A stretch of 51,553 nt of DNA from Oceanitalea stevensii. Its GTDB lineage: Bacteria > Actinomycetota > Actinomycetes > Actinomycetales > Actinomycetaceae. The DNA is taken from positions 83,356-134,908 of the forward strand of contig NZ_JACSPO010000007.1 in the NCBI RefSeq assembly GCF_014837105.1. The letters are read 5' to 3'. The notes under the pieces are model-generated. The model made no database searches. It was not told the DNA's origin and saw only the letters and a program-made list of their open reading frames with translations. The translations under genes were made by a program, and so were the position numbers. This document shows, piece by piece, positions 31,784 to 39,510 of this stretch. The first letter of the stretch is position 1. Every line of letters begins with the position of its first letter.

Positions 31784-33079
31784 TCAGCGGCCGGCGCCGA
31801 TGGCGATACGGGGGGTACCGGCCCAGGCGGCGGGGTCGGTGAGCTGGCGCCCGTCCACGAGCAGCCGCACCCCGGGCAGGTCGGCCGGGGTGAGGCCGCG
31901 GTACTCGGCATGGTCGGCCTGGAGGATCGCGACGTCGGCCGGCTCACCCAGGTGGTGGGGCTCCCAGCCCAGCGCGGTGAGCTCGGCGTCGGTGTACATC
32001 GGGTCGTGCACCGACACCGCCGCCCCACGCTCACGCAGCGCCGCGACCGTGGCGAAGACCCCGGAGAACGCCGTCTCCTTGACCCCGCCGCGGTAGGCGG
32101 CGCCCAGCACCACCGCCCGCAGGCCCGACAGGTCCCCCAGCAGCTCCGCCGCCCGCTCCACCGCGTACGCCGGCATGCCGGCGTTGTGCTCCCGCGCCGT
32201 CCGCACGATCGTCGCGTCCGGGTCGGTGGACAGGTACAGGCGCGGGTAGACCGGGATGCAGTGCCCACCCACCGCGATCCCCGGGCGGTGGATGTGGGAG
32301 TAGGGCTGGGAGTTGCACGCCTCGATGACCGCGTACACGTCGATGCCGGCCTTGTCGGCGAAGACCGCGAACTGGTTGGCCAGCCCGATGTTGACGTCCC
32401 GGTAGGTCGTCTCGGCCAGCTTGGCCATCTCCGCCGCCTCCGCGCTGCCCATGTCCCACACCCCGTTGGGGCGCCGCAGGTCGGGGCGCTCGTCGAAGGA
32501 CAGGACCGCCTCGTAGAACTCCGTGGCGCGGGCGGCACCGGCCTCGCTCAGCCCGCCCACGAGCTTGGGGTAGCGGCGCAGGTCGGCGAACACCCGGCCG
32601 GTCAGCACCCGCTCCGGGGAGAACACGAGGTGGAAGTCCTCCCCCTCCCTCAGGCCCGAGACCTCCTCGAGCATCGGCTTCCACCGGCCCCGGGTCGTGC
32701 CCACCGGCAGCGTCGTCTCGTACGACACCAGCGTCCCGGGCGTCAGGTGCTCGGCCAGCGACCGCGTCGCCGCGTCCATCCACCCGAAGTCCGGCTGCCC
32801 GCTCCCCTCGTCCACGAACAGCGGCACCACGAGCACGACCGCGTCCGCGCCCGGCACCGCCTGCCCGTAGTCCGTCGTCGCCCGCAAGCGTCCCGCCGGC
32901 ACCAGCTCGGCGAGCTTCTCCTGCAGGTGCGCCTCACCCGGGAAGGGCTCGGTGCCGGCGTTGACGAGGTCCACCACCGACTGCTGGACGTCCACGCCCA
33001 CGACCTCGTGACCCGCGTCGGCGAACTGCACCGCCAGCGGCAGCCCGATCTTGCCCAGTGCGACCACGGCGATCCGCAT
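31784..33079 (-). CDS. Nucleotide-sugar dehydrogenase (second copy)
   Basis: 431 residues. The UDP-glucose/GDP-mannose dehydrogenase fold is shown by IAVVALGKIGLPLA at the N-terminus, ETTLPVGTTRG, FSPERV, KLAETTYRDVNI and the catalytic-cysteine motif GGHCIPV near 270. The first glycine of the usual GxGxxG is Ala (ALGKIG), which may affect NAD binding. It is well diverged from the copy at 4804-6066, so another nucleotide sugar is likely. The ATG at 33079 has GAGGGA six bases upstream; a GTG four codons earlier is less likely. First gene of an operon with the DUF6541-type protein, divergent from the acyltransferase. Confidence 0.88.
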   Translation of the reverse strand: MRIAVVALGKIGLPLAVQFADAGHEVVGVDVQQSVVDLVNAGTEPFPGEAHLQEKLAELVPAGRLRATTDYGQAVPGADAVVLVVPLFVDEGSGQPDFGWMDAATRSLAEHLTPGTLVSYETTLPVGTTRGRWKPMLEEVSGLREGEDFHLVFSPERVLTGRVFADLRRYPKLVGGLSEAGAARATEFYEAVLSFDERPDLRRPNGVWDMGSAEAAEMAKLAETTYRDVNIGLANQFAVFADKAGIDVYAVIEACNSQPYSHIHRPGIAVGGHCIPVYPRLYLSTDPDATIVRTAREHNAGMPAYAVERAAELLGDLSGLRAVVLGAAYRGGVKETAFSGVFATVAALRERGAAVSVHDPMYTDAELTALGWEPHHLGEPADVAILQADHAEYRGLTPADLPGVRLLVDGRQLTDPAAWAGTPRIAIGAGR

Positions 33080-33164
33080 GGCGTCCCTCACCTCCCGGCC
33101 CGGCCGGTCCGGACCCGGGTGTCACGATATCGGCGGAGCGCGACCTGCAGGGTCAGGGTGGCTG

Positions 33165-33194
33165 TTGAGCCGGCGCCGGCCGCGCGGCTACGCT
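33165..33194 (+). promoter_or_regulatory. Predicted promoter of the acyltransferase gene
   Basis: TTGAGC (33165-33170), an 18-base spacer and TACGCT (33189-33194). Transcription would start about 55 bases before the GTG at 33258. The rest of the 178-base divergent gap shows no other clear element except TATCGT on the - strand near 33124. Confidence 0.4.
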
Positions 33195-33257
33195 CACCCG
33201 GCACGTCGCGCGCTCTCCCACCCCCTCAGCCCCGCGCGGGTGCGAGAAGGAGCCCGG

Positions 33258-35357
33258 GTGACGAGCACCGACACGCAGATGGCACGGCCGGCACCGACGG
33301 GCCGCTCCGCCGCCTTCCGCCCCGACATCGAGGGCCTGCGCGCCGTCGCCATCGGGCTTGTGCTCGTCTACCACGCCGGGGTGCGTCAGCTGCCCGGAGG
33401 CTTCGTCGGGGTGGACGTCTTCTTCGTCATCTCCGGCTTCCTCATCACCGGCCTGCTCATCCGCGAGCTCGAGCGGGACGGGCGGGTGTCGCTGCGCCGC
33501 TTCTACGCCCGCCGCGCCAAGCGGCTGCTGCCCGCGGCTGGGCTCGTCCTCGTCGTCACGTCCGCGCTCACCTTCTGGACCCTGCCGGTCGTGGACTGGC
33601 GCGCCTTCGGCTGGGACGTCGTCGGAGCCGCGCTGTACGTCGTCAACTGGGTGCTGGCCGGCCGCTCGGTCGACTACCTCGCCGAGGACGTCGGCGCCTC
33701 CCCGGTCCAGCACTTCTGGTCCCTCGCGGTCGAGGAGCAGTTCTACATCGTCTGGCCGCTGTTGCTCGTGCTCGTCGGCTGGCTGGTGCGGCGCAGCCGG
33801 CGGCTGCGGGTCCGCCCCGTCATGGTGGCCGGGATCCTCCTCATCGCCGTGCCGTCCTTCTTCTGGTCGGTCCACTACTCCGCGGCGAGCCCCGACGCCG
33901 CCTTCTTCGTCACGACCACGCGCCTGTGGGAGCTGGGCATCGGGGCCTTCGTCGCCATCGGTGCCACGCAGTGGGGCCGGCTGCCCCGCGCCCTGGCCAC
34001 CGTGCTCGGCTGGGCCGGACTGGCGGCGGTCGTCCTCAGCGGCTTCCTCCTCACCTCCGAGGTCACCTGGCCCGGATCGGCCGCCCTCCTGCCCACGCTC
34101 GGCACGGCCGCCGTCATCGTCGCGGGCTTCGTCCACGGCAACCGCGGGCCGGCGCGGCTGCTCGCGTGGAGGCCCGCCGTGTGGGTCGGCGCCCTGTCCT
34201 ACTCCCTCTACCTGTGGCACTGGCCGCTCATCGTCGCGGCCACCGCCCTGTGGGGCGAGCTCGGCGGCAAGCGTGGGCTCCTCGTCATGGCGGTGGCCGT
34301 CGTGCCCGCCTACCTCAGCCACCGGTTCGTCGAGAACCCGATCCGCTTCTCCGGCGGCGTCGCACGCTCCGAGGGCCTCGCCCTGTCGATCGGTGCGAAC
34401 TTCTCCCTCGTCGGCGTGGCCGCCGGGCTCGCCCTCGTCCTCGCCGTGCCGAGTGCACCTGCGGCGGGCGGGTCGGCCAGCGGCGCGGCGGCCATCGAGG
34501 ACCCCGGGACGACGACGGCGGGGCCCGGCACGCTCGCCTCGCTCGCCGAGGTCGAGGCCATCGTGCCCGCCCCGGTCGACGCCCCCGAGGACCTGCCCGC
34601 CGGCTACGCGGACGGCTGCGACGTCGACGTCACGGAGGACGAGCTCGTCGTGTGCGAGTACGGCGACCTCGACGGTGAGGTGACCGTCGCCGTCGTCGGG
34701 GACTCGAAGGTCTACCAGTGGCAGTCCGCGCTCGACGCCGTCGCCGAGGAGCAGGGCTGGCGGCTCGTGTACGTCATCAAGTCCGCGTGCCCCTTCAGCA
34801 CCGCGCTGCCGATGGCCGGGGAGGACCTCAACGACTCCTGCGTGGCGTGGAACGAGGAGGCGCTCGAGACGGTGGCGGACCTCCAGCCCGACCTCCTCCT
34901 CACCTCCCAGCGCACCCCCACCGCACCCGCGAGCACCGAGGACCTGCAGGACCGGACCCGCGAGGCGATGGAGGACGGGCTCGTCGAGCGCTGGGAGCAG
35001 CTGGCCGGGCTCGGCATCCCCGTCGCCGTCCTCCTCGACAACCCCTCCCCCGACATCGACGTCTACGAGTGCGTGGCCGAGAACCTCCAGTCCCTCGAGG
35101 AGTGCGCGTTCGACCGGGAGACGGGCATCGCGGAGAGTGCCGCCCTCACCCAGCGTGCAGCCGCCGAGCGGGTGGACACGGCACGCGTCGTCGACCTCAC
35201 CGAGCACGTGTGCCCGGCCGAGGTGTGCGTACCCGTCATCGGCGACGTCCTCGTCTACCGGCAGGGCTCACACCTCACCGACACCTACGTCCGCTCGCTG
35301 ACGCCGGTGCTCGCCCGCGAGCTCGTGCCCCTCGTCGAGGAGCTGGCCGGGGCCTGA
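33258..35357 (+). CDS. Acyltransferase-3 / SGNH fusion (OafA type)
   Basis: 699 residues. Residues about 18-395 form the acyltransferase-3 membrane domain of about ten helices, with IEGLRAVAIGLVLVYHAG, FFVISGFLITG and FYARRAKRLLPA. A linker of about 60 residues leads to an extracytoplasmic SGNH-like domain with VVGDSKVYQWQSAL (block I, GDS). The usual block V Asp-x-x-His appears as Gln-Gly-Ser-His (YRQGSHLT), so the catalytic Asp seems lost. Such proteins O-acetylate or otherwise acylate surface sugars. The GTG at 33258 follows AAGGAG at five bases. Probably modifies the polymer built by the neighbouring genes. Confidence 0.9.
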   Translation: MTSTDTQMARPAPTGRSAAFRPDIEGLRAVAIGLVLVYHAGVRQLPGGFVGVDVFFVISGFLITGLLIRELERDGRVSLRRFYARRAKRLLPAAGLVLVVTSALTFWTLPVVDWRAFGWDVVGAALYVVNWVLAGRSVDYLAEDVGASPVQHFWSLAVEEQFYIVWPLLLVLVGWLVRRSRRLRVRPVMVAGILLIAVPSFFWSVHYSAASPDAAFFVTTTRLWELGIGAFVAIGATQWGRLPRALATVLGWAGLAAVVLSGFLLTSEVTWPGSAALLPTLGTAAVIVAGFVHGNRGPARLLAWRPAVWVGALSYSLYLWHWPLIVAATALWGELGGKRGLLVMAVAVVPAYLSHRFVENPIRFSGGVARSEGLALSIGANFSLVGVAAGLALVLAVPSAPAAGGSASGAAAIEDPGTTTAGPGTLASLAEVEAIVPAPVDAPEDLPAGYADGCDVDVTEDELVVCEYGDLDGEVTVAVVGDSKVYQWQSALDAVAEEQGWRLVYVIKSACPFSTALPMAGEDLNDSCVAWNEEALETVADLQPDLLLTSQRTPTAPASTEDLQDRTREAMEDGLVERWEQLAGLGIPVAVLLDNPSPDIDVYECVAENLQSLEECAFDRETGIAESAALTQRAAAERVDTARVVDLTEHVCPAEVCVPVIGDVLVYRQGSHLTDTYVRSLTPVLARELVPLVEELAGA

Positions 35358-35375
35358 CCCCGCCGGCACGTCAGG
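35353..35375. terminator. Possible shared hairpin at convergent gene ends
   Basis: CCTGAC and GTCAGG pair around an 11-base loop. The two arms contain the stop codons of the converging genes (35355-35357 and 35371-35373). The stem is short and there is no T-run. Confidence 0.3.
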
Positions 35376-35787
35376 GCAGGAGCAGCCGCCCGACGGGCCC
35401 GGGGTTGTGGGCGACCTCCCACCGGAAGCCGTCCGGGTCGGCGAAGTAGCCGGAGTACCCGCCCCACTCGCGGGGCGCGCCCTCGCCCACCGGGGACGCG
35501 CCGGCGGCCCGGGCGGCCGCGAGCACGGCGTCGACCTCCGCGACGGTCGCGACGTTGTGGGCCAGGGTCAGCGGCGGGACGCCGTCACCGCGGGCGACGG
35601 GGCCCACCTCCGCCTCGAAGGCGGCCTCGTCCCACAGCGAGAGCACGACGTGCTCGCCGACCTGCACCATGACGACCTCGCCCGGCACCTCGACGACGGC
35701 GGTCCACCCGAGGCCGTCGAGGTAGAAGCGGCGGCTCGCGGCGAGGTCGCGCACCGCCAGGGTGACGACGCTGATCCGTGGGTCCAT
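35371..35787 (-). CDS. VOC-family (glyoxalase/bleomycin-resistance-like) protein
   Basis: 138 residues, one VOC unit pair of beta-alpha-beta-beta-beta type. ISVVTLAVRDLAASRRFYLDGLGW at the start and GGYSGYFADPDGFRWEVAHNPG at the end are diagnostic, with Glu in the last strand as a possible metal ligand. The ATG at 35787 has GGAGG six bases upstream and is preferred over an adjoining GTG. It looks unrelated to glycan synthesis. It may act on a small electrophile or antibiotic. The exact reaction is unknown. It converges on the acyltransferase gene. Confidence 0.87.
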   Translation of the reverse strand: MDPRISVVTLAVRDLAASRRFYLDGLGWTAVVEVPGEVVMVQVGEHVVLSLWDEAAFEAEVGPVARGDGVPPLTLAHNVATVAEVDAVLAAARAAGASPVGEGAPREWGGYSGYFADPDGFRWEVAHNPGPVGRLLLP

Positions 35788-35842
35788 CACAGCCCTCCTG
35801 TCCGGACGACGTGACCATCGTGGCAGCCGATAGCCTCAGGCG

Positions 35843-36985
35843 GTGCCCGATCGTCCCCGCGTCCTCGTGGTCTCCTTCTCCCCGATCCACTCCGACGCCC
35901 GCGTGCTGCGCCAGCTGTCCGTCGTCGCCCGCCGGGCCCACGTGACGACGATCGGCTACGGGCCGCGCCCGGCGGGTTCGGACGAGCACCTCCGGCTTCC
36001 CGACGGCGCCCCCTCCCTGCCCCAGACGCCCCGTGGCGTCGCGCTGCTCGCCGCGCGGCGCCTGCGCGCCGCCGAGCTCGCCGCCCCGGCCTCCCAGCAC
36101 GCGCTGCGGCTCGCGGCGGGCGGCCGGTGGGACGCCGTCGTCGCCAACGACGCGCGCGCCCTGCCGGTGGCGCACCGCCTCGCCGCCGGCGCCCCCGTGT
36201 GGGCCGACCTGCACGAGTGGGCCCCCGAGGAGCGCAGCCACGTCACCTCCTGGCGGCTGCTCGTCGCCCCGCTCATGGACCACCTGTGCCGCACCTACCT
36301 GCCGCGCTGCGCGGCGACGACGACGGTCGCCGCCTCCATCGCCGACCTCTACGCCGAGCGCTACGGCGTACGTCCTCAGGTGATGCGCAACGCGGCCCCG
36401 TGGGCCGACCTGTCCCCCACCGCCGTCGACGGCGGGACCGTGCGCCTCGTCCACTCCGGGGGCGCCATCCCCGGGCGCAGCCTCGAGACGATGCTCGACG
36501 TCGTCGGCGAGCTCGGTGAGGGCTGGTCCCTGGACCTGTACCTCATGCCGGGGGGCGACGGCGGCCGCTACCTGCGCAGCCTGCAGGAGCGGGCGGCCGG
36601 GCTGCCGGCCGTGACCTTCCACGACCCGGTCGCCCCCGAGGCGCTGCCGGCCACCCTCAACCGCTACGACGTGGGCGTCTTCTGGATCCCGCCGTTCAAC
36701 GCCAACGCCGCCCGCACGCTGCCCAACAAGCTCTTCGACTTCGTCCAGGGGCGCCTGGCGGTGGCGGTGGGCCCCAGCCCGGAGATGGCACGCGTCGTCA
36801 CCGAGCACGGCCTGGGTGTCGTGGCCGAGGACTTCTCGGCGCAGGCGGCTGCCGCGTCCCTCGCCCGGCTCTCCCGCGAGCAGGTCGCCGGGTTCAAGGC
36901 GGCGGCGCACGCGGCGAGCCGGGAACTGAGCTTCGCGACCGAGGCCGCCGTCGCCGACGGCATCCTCGACCGTCTGCTCGGGTGA
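35843..36985 (+). CDS. GT4-like glycosyltransferase
   Basis: 380 residues, GT-B fold. N-terminal half: RVLVVSFSPIHSDARVLRQL and VWADLHEWAPEE. C-terminal half: LVHSGGAIPGRSLETML, VGVFWIPPFNANAARTLPNKLFDFVQGRLAVAVG, where the Pro-Asn-Lys-x-Phe segment takes the place of the E-x7-E region in related GT4 enzymes. No signal peptide. The GTG at 35843 has no ribosome site; TAGCCT lies six bases before it, the leaderless pattern. It stands alone between the VOC gene and a small membrane-protein gene. Donor unknown. Confidence 0.85.
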   Translation: MPDRPRVLVVSFSPIHSDARVLRQLSVVARRAHVTTIGYGPRPAGSDEHLRLPDGAPSLPQTPRGVALLAARRLRAAELAAPASQHALRLAAGGRWDAVVANDARALPVAHRLAAGAPVWADLHEWAPEERSHVTSWRLLVAPLMDHLCRTYLPRCAATTTVAASIADLYAERYGVRPQVMRNAAPWADLSPTAVDGGTVRLVHSGGAIPGRSLETMLDVVGELGEGWSLDLYLMPGGDGGRYLRSLQERAAGLPAVTFHDPVAPEALPATLNRYDVGVFWIPPFNANAARTLPNKLFDFVQGRLAVAVGPSPEMARVVTEHGLGVVAEDFSAQAAAASLARLSREQVAGFKAAAHAASRELSFATEAAVADGILDRLLG

Positions 36986-37054
36986 GTCCCTGCCCGCGCG
37001 CGAGGGTGTGACGCGGCGCACACTTGATGTCCCGACACGACCTCAGGAGCACCC

Positions 37055-37594
37055 ATGTCTCAGCGGAACACCCTCGCTCGCAGCCTTCACGACGTCGGCC
37101 TCGCGGCCTGGTTCGGTGGCTCCCTCATGGGCGCGATCGGCCTCAACGGTGCCGCGGCCGAGGCCCGCGACCCGCGCGAACGGCTCGAGCTGTCCTCGGC
37201 GGGCTGGGGGCGGTGGGCGCCGGTCAACGCGCTCGCCATCGGCGCGCACGCCGTGGGCGGCATCATCCTGCTCGAGGGCAACAAGGCCCGGCTCGCCAAG
37301 CAGCCCGAGGTGCAGGCGAACACGGCCGTGAAGACCGCGGTGACGCTCGCCGCCATGCTCAGCACCGCCTACAGCGGCGTGCTCGGCGCGAAGGTCGCCA
37401 AGCACGCCGACGAGGGCGGGGTGGGGGCCACCGAGCCGCGTCCCGGGGCCTCGCGCAAGCTCAAGCGCGCCCAGCGCCGGCTCCGGCTGGTCCAGTGGGT
37501 GACCCCCGCGCTGACCGGGACGATCGTCGTCCTGTCGGCTCAGCAGGGTGAGCAGCAGCGCCCCGTCGCCGGCGTGCTCCGCGGCCTGCGCTGA
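37055..37594 (+). CDS. Small membrane protein of unknown function
   Basis: 179 residues with three or four hydrophobic helices: GLAAWFGGSLMGAIGL, NALAIGAHAVGGIILL, AVTLAAMLSTAYSGVLGA and a C-terminal one at LVQWVTPALTGTIVVLSA. Charged loops lie between them. Similar small hypothetical membrane proteins occur widely in actinomycetes, but I know no function. The ATG follows CAGGAG at about six bases. It converges on the flippase gene, with a long inverted repeat between. Confidence 0.8.
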   Translation: MSQRNTLARSLHDVGLAAWFGGSLMGAIGLNGAAAEARDPRERLELSSAGWGRWAPVNALAIGAHAVGGIILLEGNKARLAKQPEVQANTAVKTAVTLAAMLSTAYSGVLGAKVAKHADEGGVGATEPRPGASRKLKRAQRRLRLVQWVTPALTGTIVVLSAQQGEQQRPVAGVLRGLR

Positions 37595-37600
37595 CCCTTT

Positions 37601-37677
37601 CCGCCGAGTACGCACCGACAGTCAGGGGCAAGCGCTTGCCGCCGCCCCCAGCCTGACCGTATGTGCGTACCCGGCGG
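37601..37677. repeat. Long imperfect inverted repeat with a central palindrome
   Basis: Left arm 37601-37629 (CCGCCGAGTACGCACC then GACAGTCAGGGGC) pairs with the complement of 37644-37677 with only a few mismatches and a short gap. The centre has the perfect palindrome GGCAAGCGCTTGCC (37627-37640). It fills the gap between two convergent genes. It may be a bidirectional terminator or a mobile-type palindromic repeat. Confidence 0.6.
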
Positions 37678-37689
37678 GAGGAGGTGGGG

Positions 37690-39477
37690 TCAGCTGAGCC
37701 CCGCCAGTGCCGCCTGCTCGGCGAAGTCGGGCACCTGGGCGACGACCTCGGCGAAGCTGCCCTGCGCCACGAGCCGGCCGTCGCGCAGGAAGAAGACGAT
37801 GTCGGAGTCGCGGATCGTCGCGAGCCGGTGCGCCACGGTGATGACCGTGACCTCCCCGTGGAGGTCACGGATCGCGCGGGTGACCGCGGCCTCGGTCGTC
37901 GTGTCCAGGGCGCTGGTCGCCTCGTCCATGACGAGCACGCGCGGGTCGTTGTACAGGCCGCGGGCGATGCCCAGGCGCTGGCGCTGCCCGCCGGAGAAGG
38001 CGAGGCCGCGCTCACCGATGCGGGCGTCGATGCCGCCCTCGCGGACCTCGACGGTGTCGAGGAGCTGGGCGCGCCGCAGGGCGCGGCGGACCTTGTCGTC
38101 GTCGACCTTCTCCCGCTCCCAGGTGAGGGCGACGTTCTCGGCCACGGTCGCGTCGAAGAGCGAGACGTCCTGGGGGACGTAGCCGATGCGGCGCCGCCAG
38201 GAGTCCAGGACGAGCTCGAGCCGCTCCCCGCCCACCTCGAGGTGGCCGCCGGTGGGCTCGAGGAGCCCGAGGAGGATGTCGACCATCGTCGACTTCCCGG
38301 CGCCGGAGGACCCGACGAAGGCGACGTGCGCGCCGGCGGGGATGCGCAGGCTCACCCGGTCCAGCGCGGGCGTCTCGGCGCCCGGGTAGGTGAAGGTGAC
38401 GCCGTCGAGCACGATGTCGGGGTGCTCGACGGTGAGCTCGTGCTGCGGCCGCTCGGCGGCCCGCCGCTCGAGCAGCGCCTCGGAGCCGTCGATGTCGGCG
38501 ACCACCTGGCGCGCGTAGGCGGCGTTGGAGTTCACCGTGGACTGGACCGTCTGCATCCGGGTGAGGGAGGGGACGAGCCGGAAGCCGGCGATCCCGAACA
38601 TGCCGATGGCCGCGACGGCCCCCTCCGGCCCGCCCGTGAGGTACCCGACGCCGGCGATGAGGGCGAAGCCGATGATGAGCGCAGTCTCCAGCACGTAGCG
38701 CGGCACCTGACCGAGGAAGTTGGCCTCCGCCCGCGCCCGGGAGGAGTGGCCGCGCGTCTCGTGGACCCGGGCCTGGACGTCCGGCGTGCGCCCGGCGAGG
38801 GTGACCTCCTTGAGCGCCCCGAGGGCCTCGGACAGCACCCGGACGGTGCGCTGGGACCAGTTCCGGTTCTCCCGGCCGGCCGCGACGGCGCGCGGGGAGA
38901 CGATCCCGGCGAGAAGCAGGGCGACGAGCGCGAGGTAGACGATCGTCACGGCGGCGATGAGCGGGTCGAAGACGACGATGGCCACGACGACGGCGAGCAT
39001 CGTGCCGACCTCGCCGAAGAGCGTCATCGTCGGGATGAGGACACCGGCCACCGTGACGCCGACGCCCACGTCGACGGTGCGGACGAGCTCGGAGGTGTTC
39101 TTGGAGAGCCGGTCGGCCCACGGGGAGGCGAGGTAGGCGGCGAAGAGCCGGTCCCCGATCGCCACCTCGTGGCTGGCGAAGCGGCGCGTGGCCACGCGCA
39201 GGAGGGCGACGGCGAAGACGCCCTTGAGGACGATGACACCGCACACGGTGACGAGCGCCGTCACCTTGCCGGCCGTCGTCGTGAGGTCGCCGATGAGCGG
39301 CAGGGAGACCTCGCCGTCGCCGAGGACGGTCTGGAGCATCGTGGCCACGAGGCCGAGCGCGACGAGGTCGAGCAGCGCGAGCGCCGCGGTGAGGACGCCG
39401 TAGGTGAGGAGGAAGCGCCGGCTCCCGGGCGGGAGCACCCTGAGCAGCGGGCGGACGATGCTCAGGACGTTCTTCAC
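37690..39477 (-). CDS. ABC half-transporter, PglK/MsbA-like lipid-linked glycan flippase
   Basis: 595 residues. About six membrane helices occupy residues 20-320. The ATPase carries GSSGAGKST (about 383), the signature FSGGQRQR and VLVMDEATSALD, then the switch His in VAHRLATI. The arrangement matches exporter-type homodimers; PglK and MsbA flip lipid-linked sugars or lipids. The start at 39477 is GTG with a weak upstream site; TAGACT lies seven bases before it. Last in a row with two GT4 genes, so it may flip the lipid-linked product they build. A drug exporter is the main alternative. Confidence 0.88.
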   Translation of the reverse strand: MKNVLSIVRPLLRVLPPGSRRFLLTYGVLTAALALLDLVALGLVATMLQTVLGDGEVSLPLIGDLTTTAGKVTALVTVCGVIVLKGVFAVALLRVATRRFASHEVAIGDRLFAAYLASPWADRLSKNTSELVRTVDVGVGVTVAGVLIPTMTLFGEVGTMLAVVVAIVVFDPLIAAVTIVYLALVALLLAGIVSPRAVAAGRENRNWSQRTVRVLSEALGALKEVTLAGRTPDVQARVHETRGHSSRARAEANFLGQVPRYVLETALIIGFALIAGVGYLTGGPEGAVAAIGMFGIAGFRLVPSLTRMQTVQSTVNSNAAYARQVVADIDGSEALLERRAAERPQHELTVEHPDIVLDGVTFTYPGAETPALDRVSLRIPAGAHVAFVGSSGAGKSTMVDILLGLLEPTGGHLEVGGERLELVLDSWRRRIGYVPQDVSLFDATVAENVALTWEREKVDDDKVRRALRRAQLLDTVEVREGGIDARIGERGLAFSGGQRQRLGIARGLYNDPRVLVMDEATSALDTTTEAAVTRAIRDLHGEVTVITVAHRLATIRDSDIVFFLRDGRLVAQGSFAEVVAQVPDFAEQAALAGLS

Positions 39478-39510
39478 CCTGGGGAGTCTACGGGCGGGTG
39501 TCGCGGCGTC

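Noticed and set aside
27631..31842. A 1403-codon open frame on the + strand
   Set aside because: It runs antisense to the fusion transferase and the DUF6541-type gene. Its translation is low-complexity Gly/Arg/Glu/His-rich and matches nothing; this is a known shadow of high-GC codon use.
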